Part shown: positions 24,956 through 38,487 of the stretch, one piece after another
Numbering within the stretch: position 1 is the stretch's first letter
Layout: the number at the start of each line of letters is the position of its first letter
DNA from: Anisakis pegreffii
Taxonomy: Eukaryota > Nematoda > Chromadorea > Rhabditida > Anisakidae
Direction of reading: 5' to 3'
NCBI GenBank assembly: GCA_035041965.1
Contig: JAPYMA010001383.1
Coordinates: 31,312 to 95,311, forward strand
DNA length: 64,000 bases
The notes under the pieces: generated by a model
Database searches by the model: none
What the model was told of the DNA's origin: nothing
The model's input: the letters and a program-made list of their open reading frames with translations, nothing else
Made by a program: the position numbers and the translations under genes

Positions 24956-27651
24956 ATGGTCTCATCGGTCTCAATTTTATTCTCATTGTGCCTTGTCACT
25001 TTCGTGAATTCGCATCGTATCCTTGTGTTAGTGGATAATCTGAACATTCGTGAAACGCATTCGATTTTCCTCAAATCGCTAGCAGGTTGATCACTGTATT
25101 ATCAGTTCTTTCTTTATCGTAAACGTTTCAGTAGTGCAAAGTATGCAATATTCATATAGGACGTATAAAATCATCATGTTCTTCGCGTAATGTTCACCTT
25201 AAGAAGTAAAAAGTATTTCATTGCATTTTATGCATTCCCTTGACAAATACAGAAGTTCGGTTCTTGCCATCTTTCAAATCCAGTTCATCACTTGTGATAC
25301 CTGTATAATAATAAACTACGAAAAGACAAACGAACAATTTCAGAAAGGTCCCATAAATTGACCGTAAAAGCTGCCGATGATCCGTCTTTGGCATTGACGA
25401 AACATGGTGAAAGATTGTACGAGCATTTAATTCTCTTCGCCCCTGGAGTTGATGAATTTGGCGGTTCGGTGAATGTCGCGGAAATAACGGCGTTCATTGA
25501 TGGAGGTGGTAACGTGCTCATAGCCGCAGGTGCGCAGATCGGTGACGCACTCCGAGATCTGGCTACAGAAATCGGATTTGAATTCGATGATGACAAAACA
25601 GTGCTTATCGATCATCTCAACTATGACACTTTACTGGCAAGTCAATTTGTCTTTCTGGACTTGGTTCGCTCTTTGTGTTGAAATGATACTAATGAGCGTT
25701 GTTTGTGTAGGATGATGGTGAGCATACGACGATAGTCGCGCAGCCATCGCAGTTAATGTCTGCACCAGCAATTGTGGGCTCTCCATCCGTTCATGCACCT
25801 GTGCTATTCAAAGGCGTTGCTCTGGTTGCCGATAAAACGAATCGTTTACGCCTAGAGCTGCTTACTGCTTCTACAAGCGCTTACTCTTTCAATCCACATA
25901 ATAAAATTGAAGAGGTTCATTTGATTCATTTTTGAAGTTTATCACCATTGTTGATCACTTTCTTTCAATTAATTAGTTGTGTTCTCATGAATGGTCAATT
26001 TTATTGTTAGAACGCGTAGTGAATTTATTTGAAGTTGAATTCAGATGCTGAAATGTTCTCTTTCATAAATGCATTCAATATTTAGTATCCAGCTGCAATC
26101 GGTCGTTCAGCGATATTAGTCGGTGCGTTGCAAGCTCGCAATAACGCACGTGTTGTTTTAACGGGTTCGTTGGAGATGTTCTCTGATGCGTTCATCAACG
26201 CTAACGTCAACAAGGTTGGCTCAACTTCAAAGTGCGTTTTTAGTTCTATTCACTTCGGTTTTCAAATTTTTTATTTCTTCAGGCTGTTTATAGTAATGAG
26301 CGAGTTAATCGTTTATGCATGATGCCATAAAGGTAGGGTGGCAATTTTTGCGGCTTTCGGAAATTTCAAGGTCTCGTCACCCAGAAAGGTGCCTTTCGAT
26401 TTGATAACAACCACTGTGATAAATTCATTCGAAAAATGCTCTTGACCCTGTGCTCTACAGAATTTTAATTTCCCCAAATAAACTGTTATTACTCTAAAAT
26501 ATGGATACGTGGTCGTATTGCATGGGTTTTATCATAAATCGCGCTAATTTCAGACCATCAAGAAGTGGTAACTTGCAATTGATAACTGAATTAAGCAAAT
26601 GGGTCTTGATGGAGAAAGGTGTGCTGCGTGTTAAATCAGTTACACATCATCGTGTTCGTTTGTTTCACATTCATTGTTTTTGTGGTAAAGATAGTGGATT
26701 GGGTTGCTACTTGGTGTCATTAAAGAATAAATAGTTTAGGTGGGTTGTAATCAAACGATTCATTCATTTAAGGTTGGTGAGAAGACCCCTCCACGAGAAT
26801 ACACGATTTTGGACGAGGTGGATTATGAGATCGATATAGAGGAGCTGAAGGCTGGAAAATGGGTACCGTTCAGTGGTAGTGATGTACAACTGGAATTTGT
26901 ACGCATTGATCCGTTCGTGAGAACAACTCTCAAGAACAAAAGTTAGTAATATTGATGCAACAATGATTGCTGCTTCATAGACAGAAGCAGAATAAATGAA
27001 CTGAACTTCGTTTGTAGAAGTTTGCTTTTTGATTTCGTGTTAATAATATGCCTACACATTGCTCTAATATCTAACTGCGGTATTTATTCATTATCTATCC
27101 AAGCGATTTGCAGATATACTTTTGCCTCCATCATTTTCACCCTTCTTATTTATTTCACCATAGTCGTTTGGTGCTTTGTAACGTATCTGTCATTTTTTCG
27201 ATTAATAATATTTGTTAAGAAATTTTGGTGTGTGCGTATAGCTCTAAAAGGATTAATTTGCTAATCTTTATTTATCAAATGATACTCATTAGAATGTTTC
27301 ATTTTGAAGATGGTAAATTGAAAAGTCAGTTCAAACTGCCTGACGTATATGGAGTGTTCAAATTTGTGGTCGATTATCACCGCGTTGGATACACGCATTT
27401 GTATGATGTTCGTCAGGTATGTAACTATCTTCAGATTATGCAATTATCTTCAGATTTCAGCTTTTTCGTTCACTAATTTCAACAAAATACAGGTATCTGT
27501 TCGACCGTTAGAGCATACCCAGTATGAACGTTTCATTCGAAGTGCATATCCGTATTATGCGTCTGCATTCTCGATGATGGTTGGCCTAGTGCTGTTCTCG
27601 TGTATTTTCTTATATCACAAGAACGTTAGCAAGGATATCAAAAAAGATTGA
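24956..27651 (+). CDS. DDOST: Oligosaccharyltransferase 48-kDa subunit (DDOST/OST48/WBP1)
   Basis: Eight exons close in frame: 24956-25085, 25344-25636, 25711-25914, 26086-26231, 26554-26653, 26773-26941, 27310-27416, 27493-27651, giving 435 aa, the usual size. It starts with a signal peptide ([19 protein letters not shown]) followed by [17 protein letters not shown]. Family words run throughout: [79 protein letters not shown], and [19 protein letters not shown] leading into one C-terminal membrane helix (about 406-425). The short cytosolic tail ends in IKKD, with Lys at -3 as in ER-retrieval tails. The protein is an ER-lumenal scaffold of the OST complex for N-glycosylation. The intron after exon 2 needs a GC donor (CTG|GCAAGT). 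No key segment is missing. Confidence 0.95.
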
Positions 27652-27704
27652 TGAATTGACACATTATTTATGATAGTATCGCTCATGTTCGTGTGTTTCG
27701 CTCT

Positions 27705-27710
27705 AATAAA
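27705..27710 (+). promoter_or_regulatory. DDOST poly(A) signal
   Basis: AATAAA lies 54 bases after the stop codon and is followed by a T/G-rich stretch, a normal 3' end for a nematode gene. Confidence 0.75.
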
Positions 27711-30700
27711 ATTATCGTTGTTAAGAGTTCGTTTGTAAGAGAATATATTCTTTATTCTAAAGTTAGGGATAACAACTGTTGTTATTATTAAATTGCCTTA
27801 TCAAATTCCCCTGAAGATGAACTGTTATTTGTTGTCGAAGTTCTGTTAAAAGGTATTATTTTGTGATTAAGTAGTCAAAATTTTTGTGTATTGTGGTGAT
27901 GTTTCGTTGGATGTCGTAAAAGATTCAGTTGATTTCTTTTTAATCATACACTCGAAATAAACTTTTTTTCTCATTCGCGTGATCATTTTGCAAGACATCT
28001 TACAAAACTGCACTTCCAACGTATTAAACGCTGAATTTTGCGGAATGGCATTGAGACTCATTTTTTGACTGCTTTGAATGTGTATTCGAGAACAGTTCTG
28101 ATTTTTTTTGCACGCTTTACATCCTTCAACATGGTTTTGTTTTGATTGCTTGCATGTTTTTCGTTGGCAATCCTGATTGTTTTTGGAACATTTCGAAGGA
28201 AGTGGCGCAGAGTCACACTACAAAATTGATTCAAAATCAGCATATGATTAATGACTGAGGAAGAAAATGAAAAAGCGTAAATTTTGTTTTATCGACGAAA
28301 TCGAGAAATGCAATGCCAAAATTGGCGCATCGATCAGAAAACTAATTTAATTGTGATTCACTTCGGTATTCCTCACTCGCATTTTCATAGTCGTTATTAA
28401 TCTACTAGTATTTTAGCGTTCATCTCGTAGAAGTAATATTGAACGAGAACGGTTAATCGTAATTCAGTGCCCAATCATACGAAGGTTGCATGTGAGATTA
28501 AATCAAAAACGCCACAAAGTGTGCAATTGCACCACCGATTTGTATGTTCACGTTCTCCAACAATTTACAAATTAAATTTACTTTCATAAAACAACAATCA
28601 TCTAATTAGTCTTTACCGCTATCTGCAGAATAAACGAAACTCTTTGATTAGAATTGCTAAGAACACTCCTAATAACCCCCTCAACATGCAGAACCCGCAA
28701 TCAGCTCCATCCATCATCAAGTCGTCATAAGTAACCCAAGTTTGGAAATCATTATCTTGATTCCAGCACAGTTAAAAAACAAAACACCAGAGCATCACTC
28801 ACATTGAGAACGTTCAGTTTCATTACCTCATCCATACTAATTGAAGTAAGTAACCTGAATTCGCTCACCCTAGAATATACCTCTTCCCCTTGGTCTTTCC
28901 CTGATGATAAACGCTATGTTAATGTCGTTAAAGATGTTCGAAGAAGATACACATGTTTCGTCTTGAATGTGTGAACTTCAATAACGTATCTGAACACTCG
29001 GAGAGATTGTCAATATTAGGATTCGAAACTTTACAACTGCGACGATTTTAAAACTGATCTTTGAATAGCCCACAATTTCATTCAAGGTCAGGTTGATCTC
29101 TCAGTGGAAGAATTTTTCGAATTTTCCTCAAGCAGTGAACGAATACGCCGAAATAATTCCCTTAAACTCGCTCTCAAACGCTGGAAATTAAACACTACAA
29201 AACTCTCGTTCGCAAATAGAATCCTTAGAGTCTGGAATCTGCTCTCCCAACATGTTGTCTCCTCATAATTGCTCCAAATATTTAAACGCAGACCCCGATC
29301 TATTCCACCAAATGAAATCGGATGTATATCCCTATTAAAATTTCGTTAACTATTTGAAAAGGGGGTGTAAAGAAATGGAAAGAAGTTAGTTCACCCACCT
29401 AGTTTTAATTATTCCCATTTTATTGATACAATGATTTGATTTTTTTCTCTTTTTCAACGTTTCTTTCCTGCCCAGCACCAGTAGGATCAGTACACTCGTC
29501 ATATTGTAATCATTCGCACTGCGAATATTATTATATGAATACATATCCTTTCCCAGCGAGAACAAAACTGAATAAAACATCACCGCACTGCCATATAGCT
29601 CAGTGATCTGAAACGGAATGATAGTGGTGTGCTTATATTGAGGTATAATTGAATACTCAATTCTAACCTTTCGGAACAGTACAATGAGTTCGAATTTAGC
29701 AGGTGTTTATGGTAGAGCGCTTCAGATGTGTGTTTACTTAGCTTAATGTTGCAAAAAATATGCATTCACTTGCAGACGAAAACTTAGCGGAAATAGATCG
29801 CTGAAGCGCTAACCACAGACAATAGCGAAAGCTATCGCTAGAAATTTCCGCTATTTAAAGTAGCGTGTTATTGCGCTACCGCTGTTCCACTAGTAGTGGC
29901 AATCAGCGATTGTGAAGTAGTGATGGTAACCGAACGAACTTTCAGTTCGATCGCAATCCGACCGAACAACCTTCTAACATTCCGAAATTCCGCATTCCGA
30001 TCGAAATTCGAAATTTTCGGTTAGATCCAACCGAATCCATTTTTTGACATTCCAAAATTTGGTGTTCTTGTCGAAATCCAAAACTGCCCGATCGGAATCC
30101 GATTGAAGAGTCCCGAAAATTACTGTACTTTGGTAATTATCGTAATTCAGAAAGATTGATCAAACCGAAAATTCAGTCGGATTTCACCGGGCGAAATTCA
30201 AAAGGATGAGATGAAAAAGTTGGACTCGGAAGGGATCATTCATTTTATTTCGATAAAAACCGATATCTCGTTCCGGGGCAGGTTTTTGATGAGGATGAAT
30301 GAATGTCGAACGGTAATATGCCAACGGATCTTCACAGAGCTCAACTCTACAAATCCGTTCTTCTGAACTCGTCCAAGCATTTCATGCTATTCACTCAAGA
30401 AAATCTTCATATTTTCCTCATTTGTCTCTATCAAAAATCTAAAAAGCAGCCATTTCATTAACACGTCAAATGATGCACTAGTTGTCAACACTTGGTGTTG
30501 TTATAACTACATTGAAATGTTGAAAGGCACTGCAATTAACAGTGTGACAGTGCTAATATTTGACGTTGTGTGTATAGATACATGAATAAGCGCAGATACA
30601 AGATACGTGCAGATATAAATATCGTACTTTATAACTGGATAATCTTCGAAGAACACGTATGTAAAGAATGCATATGACATGAGTGAATCAATCCATCCAG

Positions 30701-33700
30701 TGAACGAGCCAATGAATACTCGAGTCGCATCGAATGCTGCATTTTATTTGCTTAGTTTGACTAGTAGTGAGTATTATGCTTATCTTGCTGCATTCTTGCT
30801 TAAAGCTGTCAGATTGGATGTTTAGTTAGCGTATAGCATAGTTATTGCCATAGAGACAACGACGAAAAACAACTGAACAACTTTTGCGTCCGTTGTCATA
30901 TTACATTTTATGACCCTATTATTATATTTCACTCTCATCTGGATTTCCGCTGTACTCCTCTACAATTCTTCTGGTATATTTGTGGGAACACGAATGAGCA
31001 AGACCAATGAAACAGAACTGACAAGTCAAGAACCCCGACAGATCTGTAGCAGTAATAAGAAGGAGTATAGTAAATAGATCGAATTCCAGCTGATAGAGCA
31101 GACTCAAACAATAATAGCTTGAAGTTGAGAGTCAGCTTAAAGTTGTATCGCAGTGAGTCTTCACTTTCACTCTTCACAGCTCGATATTCAAAAGCACGGA
31201 TGCATGTCGAACTCGGTTATTGCTGAATATATCTGAATGCTGAACTTGAACCAGCTGATACGTAAATTGATAAATACTCGAATATCACTATTGTCATAAT
31301 CAATCGAACCACCAGCATAAAGCATTATTCATCTTCTTTGTATGCTCGAAATGCATGTTGAAGTCATACTGCGTCTCTGTTATCATGCATATATAACAAT
31401 CATGTAGAAATACAACGACGAATATATCTATGCATGTATATTTATTTCTTCCTTCTTCATTTTCATATATTCATTTGATTCAAACCTTAATCAATATCTG
31501 AGAGTAGACAGATGTGTTCGTATGGCGACCTAATAGTCGCAGCTTTATATTTTAGCCAACTGGTAATACGCATCGATCCATTCTAGGCTACTACTGCTTT
31601 ATTCCGTTCCACGCTAATATCAATCTCCCTTTTCACATCTTGTTTCGGCGCGTTCCAGCGTCGTTGCTTAATACCCAAATGTCAGTACTCTCTATGTAGG
31701 GCTAACTGACGAATTCATAGTTTTCATTCTCTCACTTAGCGATTCACTTTTAGCTCTTAGCCACGATCCTGCTGTTGTATCGTTTATCGTTTTTGGTATT
31801 ATGCGCAAAAAAAGATGCTTCATTCCATTCTGCGAATTGTGATTGTCTATTGGCTATACTCATCGATCGCAATTGAAAAACACTCACATGTGTTAAACGT
31901 GTTTTTAGAGTTTAAGAAAAAGGCAATTTTACGGACAGAATCGCTCAAAATAAACACTATTGACTTACTTATTGCTATTCTTTCGAGATTTTGTTCCCAA
32001 ACACACTTTTAACCACCAAAAATTCATCCTTCCAGCAAATTTACCCAACAGCAGTATAAAGTGCTCATCTTGTATGCATTTGAAAACTTCAGTTCTGTGT
32101 GAATTTCCGTCATTTACGTGTCATCGTTAATCAAAAGAGGCCGAAGGAAGCTTTCATTCTCATAGTATCCGATCCACGAATGTTTTCTCGATGATTAGCT
32201 TATAGCTTTTAGCTTATTAGATTTTCATTCGACGATTCTACATTTTGATGGACTATAGTTGAGTGTAAGTTTGCGTGAGTGGTTTGTGTTCTTGAGTGAC
32301 TTGACTCGTTTTTACGACTGATCTGTGATAACCTTGCAGTCAGCCGCGGGCAGGAAAATGGATGCGCCTCACGTATCCAGAGCAATATCATTCATAACGA
32401 CAAATCTTTTCGGACACATATTTTCACTATCGGCGCTTGTTTAGTTATCTTTCTCTAAACTCGCTCCTCTACGTTCCATTCCACTATTTCCCAGCACAGC
32501 TTTTATTGCATTGATTTCCACGAATCAAAAATGGGCATTATCGGTATGCCCTTGCCTACGTAAATAAATAAATAAACAAATAAATAAATGCAAACAGCGT
32601 TCTCATCACAGTTACATTATTCACACACTGAAAACATCACTGTTCGGTATTGCGCGCTTCATCGTTGCTGTGTGTGCTAGGAATGCAATTGAGTGTGACT
32701 GCGCATACATATCGAAAGTGATCAATGAAAACATATCCATCCTTCATGTATATCTTTTCCTGCTCGTTTCCAAGCACTTGTTGAAGTTATCGTAAACAAG
32801 GACCACCCAACCGCGAATGGGCGAGTTACTCGTTTGGATGTTACACGACTGAAGATGGTGACAGCAGGAACAGGAGGGATTTTGGGCGGGGGATCATAGT
32901 GCTCGTGAGTGGAGGCAGAGGTGGCGAGGGATTCTATAAAACAGGGCCTCGACCAGAGATTTCGTGGGGGAGTACCGTGAGACTGTTTTTTTAATGACGC
33001 ATATTGCATGTTAAATAGCTCATCTATTCAAAAATAACCTCACAAAAAATTAATATCCATGATAATAATAAGAGTGCAGTGAAAATATCAAGGGCCATGC
33101 AAATATGATGTCCAAAACGACATTTTAAAGCATCGCTTATAGTTAGTTTCAGCTGAATTTTAGGTTTCCGTATGTCTTCACTTCACTATTTCTTTGATTT
33201 TACTCTCTAAAATGTTCCATCATCATAATGTTAACCCTCCTAGAATGACAACGTATAGGCAATCCTATCATCGACTCCTAAGCATTTTTATTATTGCCTG
33301 CATCAATTTTCATCTTGGTTTCGTCTTTTCAACCTCTCCATGCGTCTACTTTGGCTGTACCTCTTCTGCCTTCCCAGCAGACACTGCTTAGGTATTGTGC
33401 TCCTTTATAAGGAAACATTAGAAAATGAGCCTGAATATGTCATCAGTTTCGATGATTTGGTAAATTACAACATCGCCGCATGGGAGGGAACGTAAAAGAA
33501 AACGTTGGCGTGAACAAGAACTCTTGAATGGTGGAAAAACAAAAACCACTGGGTTATAAGAGCTACTTCGATATTTGGTACACTCAAGATCCTTTTAAAA
33601 ATTCATTATCTGTTGAATGAAGATTGAGCCAGTGTGGGTTGCAAGCCAACAAGTATTATCCCTAAACGATGAGCTCGTCAGCATGGATATGATACAATAA

Positions 33701-34134
33701 CGATAAGCGAACAAGTGATGAAAATTTAACATGCACTTATTTTACTTTGATATTCACTGCAGCTCATGTTCAAAGCAGCCAGAGAGGCCAAGCTAGTAGC
33801 AGTTCAGCATCGTCATCTCTTTCATTTTAATGAATATTATTTAGAGGGAAAGCCCGGAAATAGAAGGCCTGAGGTGTCGGCAAATCCCGTAAAACGGGAC
33901 ATCAACCCTTTTTTTGCCGAGTAGGACAAGAGGAACCAGCCCCAATTTCTGGCCGAGATAGTAGCAGATGGTAGAACACAAACATCCAGCTGAGCAACAG
34001 ATTGTTGTGATGTAACTTTCATAAATAATGTAATGGACTAATGAAGATGGTCGATGGACTAATCGATTAATTCTCGAGATTCAACTTATCGTAATGTCAT
34101 TCATTTGCAGGTGGTCGTTTCGTTGATCGCATTA
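27711..34134. other. Large intergenic region, repeat-derived
   Basis: No conserved exon was recognised on either strand. Contents include GCGCTA-rich and ACCGAAC-rich repeat DNA at 29770-30240, a short AAATAAAT array near 32562-32590 and a GC-richer block at 32860-32990. Short open frames are scattered and unsupported. Confidence 0.5.
29918..30240. repeat. GTGATGGTAACCGAAC repeat, hAT-like
   Basis: It begins AGTGATGGTAACCGAAC, close to the terminal sequence of the element at 44337-44490 (its right end reversed reads AGTGATGGGAATTGACCG). The interior is dense in CCGAA and ATTCGG words. The right boundary is unclear. Confidence 0.45.
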
Positions 34135-34245
34135 ATGCAGCAGCATTCACAGGCTTCGAAACGCGGTGCAAATCGCATTTCGATGCTCGATCGTCTCAAA
34201 GGGATTTCGTTCCGAGGCTCGATCGACTTCGGTCATACTGAACAG
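34135..34245 (+). CDS. Probable alternative first exon of hexokinase
   Basis: The acceptor TTCATTTGCAG at 34100-34110 is followed by a short leader, an ATG at 34135 and 37 codons ending in phase 0 at GTCATC. The frame contains ISMLDRLKGISFRGSIDF and ends GHTEQ. The downstream hexokinase exon 2 begins in phase 0 with [10 protein letters not shown], so the join is in frame exactly as for the proximal first exon. This would replace the 38-residue N-terminus and move the promoter about 6.8 kb upstream. Alternative N-termini are common in animal hexokinases. It could instead belong to another unmodelled gene. Confidence 0.45.
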
Positions 34246-34449
34246 GTCATCTTTTGTTTCATCATGCCATACGTCTGTCTCATTGAACATATCCTTTTGC
34301 GTAATTAAAGCACTTTCGTCTACTCAGAGTAAGAATATTGCACTTCGATGCATTCAACGGACTGCTAACGAAATAACTATGATAAAGCTCGAATCTTATT
34401 GGTTATCATTTTTTAAAGTGAAAAATGTCGCCTCTCAGTTTGTCTATAG

Positions 34450-34650
34450 CAGTGGTCCCGACGCTCGGGTGCCCCATTACCCCCTTCAGGTATGGCAGGC
34501 CGTCATTTCCCGCCCCCTCCCTCCTCTCGCTACAATGATTTATTATTTCCACTCATAAGGTCAGAACTAATTTCCCGATCCCCTCCATTACCTCCATGAC
34601 ACCTTCATATTACCCAAAAATGGGTAATTTTTCACCCATGGGGACCCCTG
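34450..34650. mobile_element. hAT-like MITE, 201 bp
   Basis: The ends are CAGTGGTCCC and GGGGACCCCTG, terminal inverted repeats of the hAT type. The flanks GTCTATAG (34442-34449) and GTCTATAC (34651-34658) match at 7 of 8 bases, the hAT target-duplication length. There is no coding capacity. Confidence 0.75.
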
Positions 34651-34776
34651 GTCTATACATTTCTTCATCGAAGTCTCATCTGCAATCTATCCATCGTCTT
34701 TCATTCATTCATTCAATACATATCGTCATTGCTTCTCGTCATATCATGTAAAATAAATCTTACTACTACTGCTGAT

Positions 34777-35044
34777 CAGTGATATCTGAGCTCGAGAGCC
34801 AATGAAATTTTTTTGGCTCCCTTAAAAAAATATCAGAGCAACATCCAATAGTTGAAACTAAGATCTGTACGATAGTTTCTGTCCGGAACCAAAATTCCAA
34901 AACTGCGGCGATGGAGCTAGAGTCGGAGCCGAAAATTTCGAAAATGCAGGACCGGAACCCGAGTTAGAGCCAAAAATTGAGAAAGCGAAGCCGGAGCTGC
35001 AACAGAAATTTTAAAAATGCGCAGATAGAGCTGGGTCACCACTG
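34777..35044. mobile_element. hAT-like MITE, 268 bp
   Basis: The left end CAGTGATATCTGAGCTC and the reversed right end CAGTGGTGACCCAGCTC are imperfect inverted repeats. The flanks CTGCTGAT and CTGCTGAC match at 7 of 8. The interior is filled with GAGCCGGAGC- and AAATTTC-type words, so it is old and non-coding. Confidence 0.65.
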
Positions 35045-38000
35045 CTGCTGACTAGCATAAGAAGAGCAGAGAGTTCAATTCACGAAGGGATGAACTGAGT
35101 ATTTTGAAGAGATTTGAAACCTGTTATAAACCATGTGAAGCATTATACTTTTCATATCGTTCCTTCAGCGTACGTTCTGCTGCTGGTATTGAACCGTTGA
35201 CACATCGATGATGTATTAAAAATGCATACACTATTATTAAATCGTTTTATAGTTATAAGAAGTGAAGTAAATTTAGTGCGTTGCTCGTTGCTTATTGCTT
35301 ACGTGGAATATTTTGATAAAATGGCATGTCTATAACATTATATCTTGCAATACAATACGGTATGGTATTTCGATTGTCCGTCAAAATATTTTCGTTTATC
35401 AGTAAGTCAATCAAATGTGGATGAATGAATCAGCAGTGCAATTGTCCTTCGTTCACTTTCAAAAGCTATTGGTGAGAATATGGATTTGGATTGAGCTCGA
35501 TTCTGTTTTGGATTCTTGCTATTTTCACCGATTGTATATTCATCAAACTGTTACCACTGATAAACGCTGATAATGAGTTCGACTAATCACTGGATGACCG
35601 TCTCGTTTATCGACACGATCGATCGACGTTTTATAAGCGAAGGCGCTTTCATAAAGATAATAATTTCTTTATTTCATCTTAATAGAACTTTATCGATAAG
35701 AATGGTAGTGAGTTAGTTCTGAGGGTGTAAGGATTGTTTCAGATGAGAACTCTATTGAGTGAACGATGCCTTGAAATAGGATATAGTTCAGTTTATCACT
35801 GACGCGAATGTTATTATTTTTATTTCGAATGTGACGGATTAAAAGATCAATTTTTCTAAATTAATAATAAAAGCACTTTAATGGCATTCACTGAGAAAAT
35901 TTGAATTTAACAAATAAATATAGATTTCGGTTATGCACCAATAAAGTCGGTGACATTCTCTAATTTAATGCGATTTTGGAATGAACTGGCTCATTGGAAA
36001 TGCGCTGAAACATATGTATGAACATTTGTTATTTTAATGAATTCAGATTTTCTTGGAATCTCATTTGTGTTATCATAAACAATTATAATAAGAGGACTGA
36101 GAACATTTATTGCTTTGTATTCAACAAAACATTGATTTAATAGTGTTCGCATTCTCTTCAAAAACAAAAACCTTGAAAGTGCATTAAAATTCCATTCGTT
36201 TCGTCAACAATCAGTTCAGCCAGCAATATGAACCAATTCATTTGCTGCGCACAAATAATGTTGACGTATTCTGATATCATTTCACTTTTTGCCTGAATCT
36301 GAACACTCTCCATATCACTTGTTTGCTTATCATTGATAACAGTAACAGCAAAATTGATAACAACAAGTGATATGATTGATATCACTTGTTGGCTCATCCT
36401 TATCATTTCTCAATAAGCTGTTACAATCCTTAATAACGTCACTTCGAACATAATGACGTTTCTATTAGTTAACCAACGGACGGAAGTGAAAAATGGCACC
36501 ATGCGACATTTGGTTGACGACATTATCCTAACTAAGAACTGTTTTTGTCAGTCTTATCATTATCGTTCCATCGTCAACTAAAATTCTTATCAGATCACTT
36601 ATCACGTCTTCTTCACCTACTATACAAATATTCTGCATTTTTATACGATCAAGAAAAAGACACTTATATCAAGAGTTGACCATAAAAATTTATTGTTCAT
36701 TTCACAAGCGTCACTTCCTTCCGTTCATCGACTCTTATTACATTCAACAATTAACGAGCACACCGTTAGTGCACTGGTATGCATCACCTGCACGGTAGTA
36801 CACTTATCATCAAAGAATCATTCTGATAGCAACCAATCACTGCTCTTATCACATTACAGTAATATCACTGGTTTTTCTCAGAAGCTAAAGGTGTTCGTTG
36901 CACTCTCCTGCCAAGCATTGCACAGCATCGCTCACTCTTTCACTGCTAACAGCATAGAAAAGAAACATTAGAGTAGACTCACTACCAGCTGAGCCAAGCG
37001 CTGACATTAACAACTATGAAGTTATGAACTTATGAAGGACCAAGAAGAATGGTAATATCGAACAATTGCAGTTGTATTTTGTTCAGTTCAAACGGATATC
37101 GTCGCTCAGGATCCTATCGCAAAAAGTCGAGAAGCATGAACATAACAATTTCATGCCATTCGCTCAGAATCGATGAAGATACGTACATATTCCATTTGTT
37201 GGAAACGATATGAAACGAAAGAGAAAAAACAATGACATATGTAGATCTGGTCTGTCTGTTGTGTATAACTGGCAGATGGCTAACTCGTCGGTTGAAGCTA
37301 AATTCGGCATATAAATCCATCCGCTCAGTCACGTTGCTTTCATTAGTCCCTTTCCATACTTTCATACATTGCTCACTCAATAAAGGCAGTCATTCAAATA
37401 CATCATCTTTCGTTAGCATTTATTCTATTACATTTTGCCTACTATACCTCGTTTGTTTCATTAATTCTCCGTTCACCACTCGGCTCAATCCGAACAGAAT
37501 TTCTCCGGCTAAGGGGAGACAAAAGCATAACTTTGCCCCACTTACTGGGCTCCTAGCGTTTTTTTATTTATTAGGCTATTATCACTGTTTCCTTCATAAA
37601 TTAATCAAATTCTTATATTGTTCACAAATCATAACACTAGTAACTTTCAAAATTAGTCATTACTAGTCCTTTGTCCCCTTTTCGTTATCTGGACATGATT
37701 TGTTTTTGAACGCTGATCTGTAGATTTCCTGAACAACTATTGATTGATCATCTTCGTTGCTGACGCAATATTGCATGATTATGCCGCATGTTGGCACTCT
37801 TACAATCGTTCGGCTTAACTGCAGGAAAAGTGCAAAAATTGAATACTGAAATCTCTAATCAAAGGAACGGTGTCTGATTCCACTCTATACTTCGCATATC
37901 TTTCTCATCGCATTTTGCCTAGTGCGCTTTCCATCATCCACACTGCTGTCATTTCATCACACATCCATCCACCTATACGAATTTATATTATAGCAAATGT

Positions 38001-38465
38001 TAATAACAACATGATAGACAACGAGAACGTCGATAAAATTTTGGCTGACCATGAAGAGGGCGGTTGGGTCGAGAAGATGCTGCTATACGATTAGATCGGA
38101 TACTTTGGTTGCACAAGTTGCTGAACACAGTCATTTTCAGATGAATTTTTGCAAATATATTGGAAGGAGATCATGACCTGTGCCATAGTTTGCTTTCAGT
38201 TTGTGTCACATTGATTACCGAACCCCGTTCGTGCATGCACCAGTAAGCACATTTTTGAATGATTCACGGTTTGTTGTGTGTTAATTCATGGCTACTTCCT
38301 CGAGTCGAATCTGATATGATCCTATGCATATCCTTGATAAGTGATGTTTTCATATTCCCTCTGATGAACAATCATTTTCAAACTTTAAAAGTGAACTTTG
38401 GAATGACTGTAACAAATTTCTCGATTGTCTCTACTAGTGTTACTGGAGGGGTAACTTTCGGCCGA

Positions 38466-38487
38466 GGGGAGGGGGAGAGGGGAGGGG
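38466..38487 (+). repeat. G-quadruplex-forming tract
   Basis: Four G runs of four or more separated by A or AGA fit the intramolecular G4 pattern. They sit in a GC-rich repeat remnant. Confidence 0.6.

Noticed and set aside
26215..26216. Earlier GT (AAG|GTTGGC) as donor of DDOST exon 4
   Set aside because: Breaks phase with the next exon; the GTGCGT at 26232 restores both phase and family length.
32722..33009. 95-codon minus-strand frame
   Set aside because: Opposite strand of a G-rich repeat block; no homology.
37232..37666. 144-codon plus-strand open frame
   Set aside because: Long for this region, but no homology, no splice signals and codon usage unlike the real genes here; it crosses repeat-like DNA.
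38011..38094. 27-codon frame as a third hexokinase first exon
   Set aside because: An AG precedes it, but no credible donor in the right phase follows before the stop.
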